A DNA stretch of 64,000 nt, taken from Patiria miniata (Eukaryota; Echinodermata; Asteroidea; Valvatida; Asterinidae). The translations under genes and the position numbers were made by a program. The stretch is taken from positions 5,027,001 through 5,091,000 of the forward strand of contig NW_024037072.1 of the NCBI RefSeq assembly GCF_015706575.1, written 5' to 3'. This document shows positions 56,332 through 64,000 of this stretch, piece after piece (the stretch's first letter is position 1; every line of letters starts with the position of its first letter). The notes under the pieces were generated by a model. It made no database searches and was not told the origin of the DNA. It saw nothing but the letters and a program-made list of their open reading frames with translations.

Positions 56332-58250
56332 TCAATGAGAACTATTAAGTCATTACCAATTTCTTTTCTGGATTAAGGTAAACGTGAAATTTGTGTTTGT
56401 GAAGTGCAAGTAATTTTAAAGTCACAGAAAACAATGGAAGCATTATGAATTAAGAAAAAAAGTGTAATCAATTTTGTATGTGCTCTATGTTTAAGTGTAC
56501 AACTTCACACGGCTTCAACCCTGTGTAATCTGTGGAGTTTTGTAGGACGTTGGATCCTGTGTTTTTGTGCTCTGATATACATGTACAGCAAGTTCAGATT
56601 TATTTTTTGATTTTTTAATGATTTTACATTTTTTTTTAAAAAGGTTATTTATATTTGCAGTCAATTAATGTCTTCAGTGTACAGTGTCCATGTAGCCCAA
56701 TAATCCTCAATAACAGAAATCAAAATATGGAGACTTTATAAGTCCTCATCAAAGTTGCTGAGTGAGGTCCAAGGTCAAAGGCCATGGAGCTGCTGAGTAC
56801 CAGTCACAAGCAATACAAATTGCATAGCATTTTGACTGGTAACCTACAGCGCGTCTCAAAAATAATGTAGCAGTCAAACAACATTTTTTTTTTTCTGAGG
56901 AAACTAAATCGTTGAGTATTTCTTTACCCTCGACACTTAACAACCTCTCAAGTTTTGCAAAACAACATTTTGCCACCAGAGTAAGCACCTACACTTCCAA
57001 TTTCTTCGAGGTAATCTTCTGCAGAGTATTGATAACACTTCAAATCCCTGCACAGTTCTTTTGAGTGGTTAATTAAGCTCAGGGCAAGCAGGCAGAACGG
57101 TTTCACTTTTCATTTTTCACTAGTCTTAGTCCAAGAATACATTCAGAATTTTTTCCCAAGTGAACCCTCAAGTGCTGTCAAGTCACCATGACGATAGGAG
57201 GCACTGTCAAGATGAATCAGTCGAATCGTATCTTGGGAATTTAGGCACGGACCAGAGAAATTCCGAGCATATCTCACAGGCATGCATCAGCTTGAGTGTA
57301 GCATGCGTGAAGTATGCTCAGCATTTCTCGGGTTCTGAGTGCCAAAATTCCCAAGATTGGTTTCCGCTTGTCCATAATGAGTATGTACTTGGCTTGATGG
57401 ATTATTATTTTATGACGCTGTATAATCATGTTTTAAAAAGAAATTTAAAAGAAATGACAATTTTACTTTGGTTTTTAGCTCGGTGTTTTGCAAGTGCAAT
57501 TTGTTTCACTGATCGTAAATGCAAATCATGGCATAATATATTTTTGTGATCTCATCAATAATTGTCACATTTTCAACTGAAAGTACCACCCAAACTGTCA
57601 TTGTGTTTTATTAATCATTACGTGTAAACCACGGTGGTGTCCACCCTTTGATAAAGTATGTGCATTTCTGGTTTTACTGGAATTTATATTTGTGTGTGTG
57701 ATTGGTTTTGTCAGCTGTTAGTTTTGCTAAAGAAAGATCCCCACATGACACTGTGATTGTAATGTGCACAAAACAAGTATACAAATAATATCTGATATAA
57801 GAGATGAAGCGGACACAATAGGATGCAATGGGGAAATACAACTGTACTCCAAATAGCGCCCTCGTATGGTGTCTGCCATTAATTTACATTTTACGACAGG
57901 CTTTGTTGGACCATAAATGTTGTGGCATCAGTTGAAAGCAGCCACAACACGGTCCAGATTTACCTTAAAAAAACTTCACTGTAAAGGCAATTTCATACTT
58001 CACGCGAATGCAAAGCAAATTTGACGTCAGAAAACATCCGCTGTGAAATTTCCCCGAGTTGATGTGTTCAACTTTTAATATAGCTCTATGACCTGAGCTG
58101 AGGTACCCTGACTCTTTTTTTTTTATGAAACGTGTCAAGTGTTTTTGTTCATGCAGACTTAAACAAAATAATGATTGTAACTATGACTGTGTGTCTGTTT
58201 CATTGTGATCATTTTTGAATGGCTTGTATGTGGAGAGGGGGTTCCAGTTG
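56332..58250. other. Region downstream of cyclin-Y, no gene recognised
   Basis: AT-rich DNA with one small foldback (57231-57356). The 129-codon plus-strand frame starting at 57160 runs through that foldback and shows no protein family features, so it is not called. It could be distal cyclin-Y 3' UTR if the later poly(A) signal is used. Confidence 0.45.
57231..57356. repeat. Small foldback element
   Basis: TCTTGGGAATTT pairs with AAATTCCCAAGA. Inside it, GGCAC/GTGCC-like, AGAAAT/ATTTCT and GAGCATA/TATGCTC pair in the same order. The arms are about 45 bases with mismatches. Confidence 0.6.
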
Positions 58251-58920
58251 TTTTCTTACCCCCTGTATCTCTGTCATTATGTTCTGCTATAGGAAGCAGG
58301 GATTTTCCATTAACGGTTAGCAGGATTTTGGATTTTGTATCAATTTCCATTGGAAAAAAAATGTTGATACTGCCCCCAATTTACCAAATTTAGTTCGTCC
58401 ACATTCTGTTTGCAATGGTTACACATCCGTGAACAGGTGCTAGCCTTCTGGTCTGGTTCCCAGACCTGACAATTCCCCAGCGTCTATCAACTGCTCCGTT
58501 TCATCTGAAGTAGGGTCAGGGAATCTTGGGAAAGTGGTATTTTGTATAAATTTCCAATGGTGGTTGGCCGACCACCGTTGGAAAAACCTAACTATTTTTC
58601 AACTACTGCTCCAAATTTACCAATTTTTTTCAATTCAAATTTTGTTTGCTATTGGTTACATGTTCATAAACGGGTGCAGGCTATAGACTGGTTCCATTAC
58701 CTTACAATTTTCCGGCATCTTTAAATTGATCCATTTTATCTTTAGTGGAGTCAGGGAACCAGACTACTTGAACATTTTTGTTTTTCTTGGTTTTCCCAGC
58801 ATTTATAAACACATAACTGTGAATAAGTCAGTGTATCAACATTTGTTGTTAAATACTACCAAAATTCATCCGTTTCTGGAAAATTACAGCAAAAAAAAAT
58901 GCTGAGTCTTTATTTTTTTA
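58250..58920. mobile_element. Two diverged copies of the TTAA/hairpin MITE in tandem
   Basis: The segments TTTGCAATGGTTACACATCC and TTTGCTATTGGTTACATGTT, each followed by GGTGC, CTGGTTCC, ACAATT and AGGGTCAGGGAA-like text, show two partial copies. A hairpin at 58556-58584 (CCAATGGTGG...CCACCGTTGG) matches that of 43120-43635. The ends with TTAA are not clear. Confidence 0.6.
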
Positions 58921-60179
58921 ATGAGACTAATCAGCCTAATGACAAATCCGTTTGCAATTTCCTTTCATTCACCCTGTAGAGTAATGTACACAAATAATGT
59001 AAGCTATCCGCCTTGTTCTTGTAAGTGAACAGAAAGTATGGTTAAGTTTTGTATTTATGTAATTGTAGCTCAAAATATGAGATCCCTATTTGTTAACCAT
59101 CTTTTTAAGTGGCAGTGGTAAAATTAAAAACAAGTGAAAATGTGCGCACTGAGACATTGTATTGAAAGTAATTTTTTAAAATGTATTTCCCCATAAAATT
59201 ATTATTTATGTAAAACTGTACAACTGTGAATAATGGAGAGTAATAAATTAATTCTTTGGTTAAAAAAGATTAATTTTGTCTTTTTCAGTTTTGTGCGTTC
59301 GGATTCTGTTAAACTAGAGTTTTAAAATCAAAGATGAATATCTTATTAAAAGTAAATTACTTGTAGTCAAATTGATCAAACTTGGATGACAAATATTCTG
59401 AAATTCACCAGAAATTTGTTTTTTGATTTGGTAGATGTTTTGGGGGCAACATTGAAAGCAAAGAAATTGGAAGTTGTAACAATGCCTCTTTAATCCATCA
59501 ATGAGGCCTTATTAACCATTGAATGGTTTTGAGAATTCTCTGTTGAAATTGTTCTACTTTAAATATCATTTTGGATAAACTTCGACATTTAAAAAAACAT
59601 CGAAAAAAGAGGGGAAAATTTTGAAATTGCATTGAATTTTTTGTAACTGACAAAAATTGAAAATGAATACAAAAACACAAATTACCCCTTGTTGCTTTCT
59701 TCTCTCAAAAAATGTCCTGAAATTTCAGTTACGCAGATAATGGTTCGAAAAACAATTAAAATCATGTTTTTGGGTAGGTTTTTCTTACTAAAAGTCTAAA
59801 GAAAACAAAATTAATATTCACCTTTACAATTTGAGTGTTGTTAGTGGAAAAGCAATCAGTTCAATTAAAACAAAACACAAAAAGCTCGCAATTTTCTCTT
59901 GTTAATACAGTTAGCTTTAATGGCTTTACTCATCATCTGCAATTCACAGCATCAACAGTGCATTTATTTCCTAAAAAAAGTATACCTTTTCCAATCACAA
60001 AATGATTGCTCTGTTAGAACGCAGAACATGACATAGATAAAATTTTACAAGTAGTAGCCAAATTGTCTTTAGCTGCCAAAAAATATTGGAGGAACTAAAA
60101 ACGAAAATATCTACTGTTTTACTGAGTTCATCAGACCGCAATAGGAAAATGAATAGGTTCACTAACAATCCATATTGTT

Positions 60180-60268
60180 CCAACATGAGTGGAACAGGGT
60201 TTGAACCTGCAACCTCCGGATTACTGTTCCGGCACACCACCAACTGAGCTATCCAACCCCATGTTGGC
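60180..60268 (-). mobile_element. tRNA-derived repeat, reverse orientation
   Basis: On the minus strand, CCAACATGGGGTTGGATAGC, TCAGTTGGTGGTGTGCCGG, AACAGTAA, TCCGGAGGTTGCAGGTTC and AAACCCTGTTCCACTC follow tRNA order. C precedes the anticodon-like AGT where T is required, and the short terminal inverted repeat CCAACATG/CATGTTGG suggests a mobile unit. It is closely related to the pair at 5275-5590. Confidence 0.65.
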
Positions 60269-60512
60269 AGTCTCAATAATTTCTCAATCTCTTTGTTCAA
60301 GCGATGGTAGTGACACAAAGCAACAAACCCTTCTTCTGCCAAATGTCATGATACTAGCAAAAATTATAAATGCTACAAATGGAAAATGGGATCATTACAA
60401 AAGGATGTGGCTTCTTGTTACAGGTACAAAAAGCTAATACATCACAAAGGTAAACTAAGTTCAAACAATTCGAGTGATTTGACATTATGCATGGCAGATA
60501 TCTCAGGTATCT

Positions 60513-60630
60513 CTTTGTTATTTCAATTTAGTAACAATGAATGCACAAAAGGTGTACTTCTGCCTATCCAAGCTATACAATACCACAGCCCCCTAACTCC
60601 GCCTTAACGCATAAGGTCTATACACATGTT
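60513..60630 (+). repeat. Dispersed repeat, copy 2 of a pair
   Basis: It matches 33632-33755: AACAATGAATGCACAAAAGG, then GCATAAGGTCTATAC. Family unknown. Confidence 0.5.
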
Positions 60631-63574
60631 CTAATAATTCAAAATAGGATTATACCGATACTCACATACTACGAAAGACCCACTTTCCCTAATTATTCAA
60701 TTAAATATACCATTCTCAAGTCTTCATTAATGTACGATTCCCAAGAGACCGTTTGCATACAACAGCCAAACTTGAATGCATGCAAGAAGCAGGTCGTCAT
60801 GAACACCCCTGTGGAACACGAGCACTGCACCTCCAAGATGGCCGCCATGTAAAGAGTCTATGGTTCGTAACACATTCAGACATCAACTAATTCTTTTCCA
60901 TCTCTTGTTGCCCATTACATTTTTTTTTTTACAGAAGATTAGGGAAGCCTGAACATAGGGAAGTTAAGGATTTTTATTTTTTTCTAGATCTAAAATATTC
61001 TAGGGAGATTCTTTTCTACAGAAATGAAGAGTAGGTTTGCAGGGATCAGAATTTTACCTCATTTTCTTGCATACAAAATATATCAATTCCTGAAATTTCA
61101 ATGTTCTTCACAAGAATTACATACTTAAAAAAAAGTTGTTCTAAGGCTTGAAGCAGAAATTTCAATGCAAAGATACATGAAAGAAAAACTATATAAGAAC
61201 AGAAAAATTTAAAAATGGATTAATTCTTCCAATTCAGGCGACATGATCTAAAATACTGAGGTACATGAATCTCATCTTTTTGAGGCATAACAAAGATAAT
61301 GGTTTATTTAGGGATATAACAAAGTTTGCCAATTAAACACCAAGCAACGAGTCATTTGGCACTTCTCGTCAGTTTGTCGTATTCGCATAGCAATGGTCAT
61401 ATCACCATACTATCACTACATCACTAATTTCCATACATAACCTCTAAGAATGTCCAACGATTCGTACATTGAGGTTTACCAAATCAAGGTTTGTCTCCAA
61501 CTGCGACTTCATCTCTGGTTCCTGAAAATTCCAACAACCACTTTTACAAACCAGATGGAAACTCTCTAAACTTTTAACTGATTAAGTGCCCCCAAAGTCA
61601 AAGGCCTACAATCCTGAAGGCGAATCTGGAGAGAAAAATGAGATTTCGTAAACCCCAAATGATAATACTGAATGGTCCACACGGCACACCTTTTTATTCT
61701 GTTCAAAAAGTTAACCAAAACGCTACTATGTTTTTATATTATTTTTTTTGACACACAATAACAAGGTAAAGCAATTTAGTCTGGTATAAAAAAGTATTTA
61801 AGGTGGTAATAGCAACAATTTTGATAAGCTAGACTCAATGTATGTCTAACTCTAAACATTTTAAATGCTTCATGATATTTGTAAGAATTATATTCTGAAT
61901 CAGCACATATTATTTGGGGTGGTATTCAGTGGTATTGCAGGTTTTAACCATGGAGCCATGCAAAAAACAAAACAAATTAACTCCAAACGAGGGCTCCCTT
62001 CAGATCCAAGATAAACACTGACAAGCCGGCACCTTTAAACAAATTGTTTTACACTGGACAGAAGTGGGACAATCAAGCAGGGCTTGCATGGGACAATTTT
62101 TAATGCTACGGCTACACCAGTTAGTACAAGACATATTCAGCAAAATTAGTTTAAATTATTTTTCTTATCAAAAACTGATTTCCAATGTTTCATTATGAGC
62201 AAAGGAACAGACATATTACCCGGTACTTTTAGTAACTTTGATTATCAACGCTAAACTAATTACTAACTTTATTTTCAAGATATTGAAATCATTAAATGTC
62301 CTTTGAAAAATAAAACATTTTAGCCCTCAAGAATACACTTACAATTTGGAGGTTTTTGCACACACATCTTTAAACAAATTTAAGGTAGCATTATATGCTT
62401 AATTCTAATCAATATTTGATTGTAAAAAAACACACAATATGCACCAAATTTTCAAATAACAAATCTTGGGGACAATCTTGACTTGAATTTGTCCATGTAA
62501 TTTTGTTATTGTTAGTATTATGTTCTATCCCCTTTTTGCTTGCCCACAGGGTTATAAAAATTGGAAATCAACATTAGTTTAGTTACACATTAGAGTTACA
62601 CAAACTAAAAAGAATTTTAAAATATTCACTGCAAAATGGACCGATATATTAATATATGAATATATTAATAATTGACAATGATGAAGTAAAGAAGAAAGGT
62701 TTTAGGAATGATGGTTAACCCCGCGGATTTGGTGCCTAATAATGTCCTACTGTGATTACCGAAGTGAATACGTCATGCGCACAAAATGTGTGTGAGACAT
62801 TAGCGCGTGATTCAGCCTGTGAACCAACACGCGCGCGTACTCCATTCGTTTGCACTACACTTTCTGGTTCTAAATGACCTCACACTTCGGTACTCCGGCG
62901 AGTGCTATTAAAAAGTCTGCATTAGTGTTTTTGAATGCACATTTTGGTCCCAATCCGTTTTGGAAAAAACGACACTTTTTATGGTCATTTTCAAAATGAC
63001 TTTTTGGCGTAATTGTGACATTAGGCAACAATACCACTATAATTATAACCAACATTACTACACAATGAACTGGAATTACAACATATATATCATGGGTTAC
63101 TTTTTCAATATAAAGTAAAGGGAAGTTGTACTTTGAGAAATTTAAAGGTTTGTTAAGAAACAAATCTTCAAAGAAATTATAAAAGAAAATGACTATATTT
63201 GAATCAATATATCTGTGTATTTTTATTCCTTGTCTTGTTTACTGTAGAAATGAAAAATTTAAAGTAATATTTTGTCACTACATTCAAACAGCAAACCGTA
63301 TGACTCAATCCATAAAAATACATAAAAACGTTGCTGTCAATCTGTTTTAATTTTTCTGGTCGTAACTTAAAGCTGTTGTCTTAATTGCATAAATACAATC
63401 TGATTTATCCTTAACCAAATGCATCTTATATTGCATCATATTCAGCACATAGGAGTGAAACTCTTATAATGAAGGATATTCTAAACGGGATCTTAATACT
63501 GTTCTAAAATTCCTATCATACCATATCATGCTACATTCTTTGAAATCTACAAGTAATACTAACGGCTACCAAGC

Positions 63575-64000
63575 TTTCAAGCAGACCCAGGTAAAAAAAA
63601 AAGGAAGAAAATAGTAGGATCCAAATTTTCAACAAAACCAAAAAAAAAAAAAAAAAGACAAAAATAGTTTTTTTGGGGACAAAATCAGTATAAAAGTAGG
63701 AATTTTGCAGGCTTTCAGGAGTACTTTTCATTGATACAGCATCATAAGCCTCATTTAACATGTTCGTTACTCACAACACTTGTGCTCCATCCTCAACTAA
63801 GCTCTTGGAAGTACAGTTGCAGTACTCCAGCTTTGTGTGAATTATATGAAAGTGTGTAACACTGTTATGAAAATTTTTCAATGAGATTTCATTTTTTTGG
63901 AGTTGTGGGACGAAAAAGTAGGACAAAATAGGAATTTCAACAAAAGAAGTAGGAAAAGTAGGAGCAAGGTAAAAATACTAGGAAAATTAGGACAAGTAGG
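63575..64000. repeat. Low-complexity AGTAGGA-rich region at the window edge
   Basis: Short A runs alternate with AGTAGGAAA, AATAGGA, ATACTAGGA and AAGTAGG. It runs past the window end. The motif spacing is irregular, so it is called low complexity and not a true satellite. Confidence 0.55.

Larger units (their letters stand above)
59250..64000. other. Distal AT-rich region, no gene recognised
   Basis: I find no exon-like frame with splice context, RNA gene or protein motif. It contains a tRNA-like repeat (60180-60268), a dispersed repeat (60513-60630) and an A/G-rich low-complexity end. It could hold introns or UTR of a gene beyond the window. Confidence 0.4.

Noticed and set aside
57160-57549. 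129-codon frame downstream of cyclin-Y
   Set aside because: It crosses a foldback and shows no protein-like conservation or splice context.

Overview
The window looks like nuclear DNA of a marine deuterostome invertebrate. Split genes, GT-AG introns, AATAAA signals, many tRNA-derived SINEs and dense small inverted-repeat elements all point to an animal. The gene set (front-end desaturases, a CNPase homologue, cyclin-Y) and the repeat style fit an echinoderm best; the species is my guess. About a tenth of the window is coding. No operon, CRISPR array, rRNA or functional tRNA was seen.

Layout. (1) 2.97-11.37 kb and 15.63-25.23 kb, + strand: two tandem cytochrome-b5 front-end fatty acyl desaturases (FADS A and FADS B). 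Each has ten coding exons, nine introns at matching places and phases, and a 437-residue product. A short upstream block is shared by both. (2) 29.69-34.01 kb, - strand: a four-exon 2',3'-cyclic-nucleotide 3'-phosphodiesterase (CNP) homologue of 480 residues. It is predicted to be a type II membrane protein with a glycosylated lumenal or extracellular catalytic domain and a degenerate kinase-like P-loop. (3) 37.23-54.50 kb, + strand: an eight-exon cyclin-Y gene (362 residues) with a putative myristoylated N-terminus. CNP and cyclin-Y are divergently arranged. (4) 54.5-64 kb: cyclin-Y 3' region followed by AT-rich DNA in which I find no gene.

The space between exons is full of fossils and non-autonomous elements. 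They include at least five tRNA-derived SINE families, LINE 3' fragments, TTAA-flanked elements (one with telomere-like CCCTAA ends), mariner/pogo-like and hAT-like MITEs, and long foldback palindromes, two of which carry exact 9-bp target duplications. There is also a 10-bp microsatellite and an 11-bp minisatellite.

The genes do not form one pathway in an obvious way. The desaturases make long-chain polyunsaturated acyl chains at the ER. Cyclin-Y recruits CDK14/16-type kinases to membranes. The CNP homologue may act on extracellular or lumenal 2',3'-cyclic nucleotides. That topology, inferred from a membrane anchor plus eight sequons, is the most surprising item in the window.
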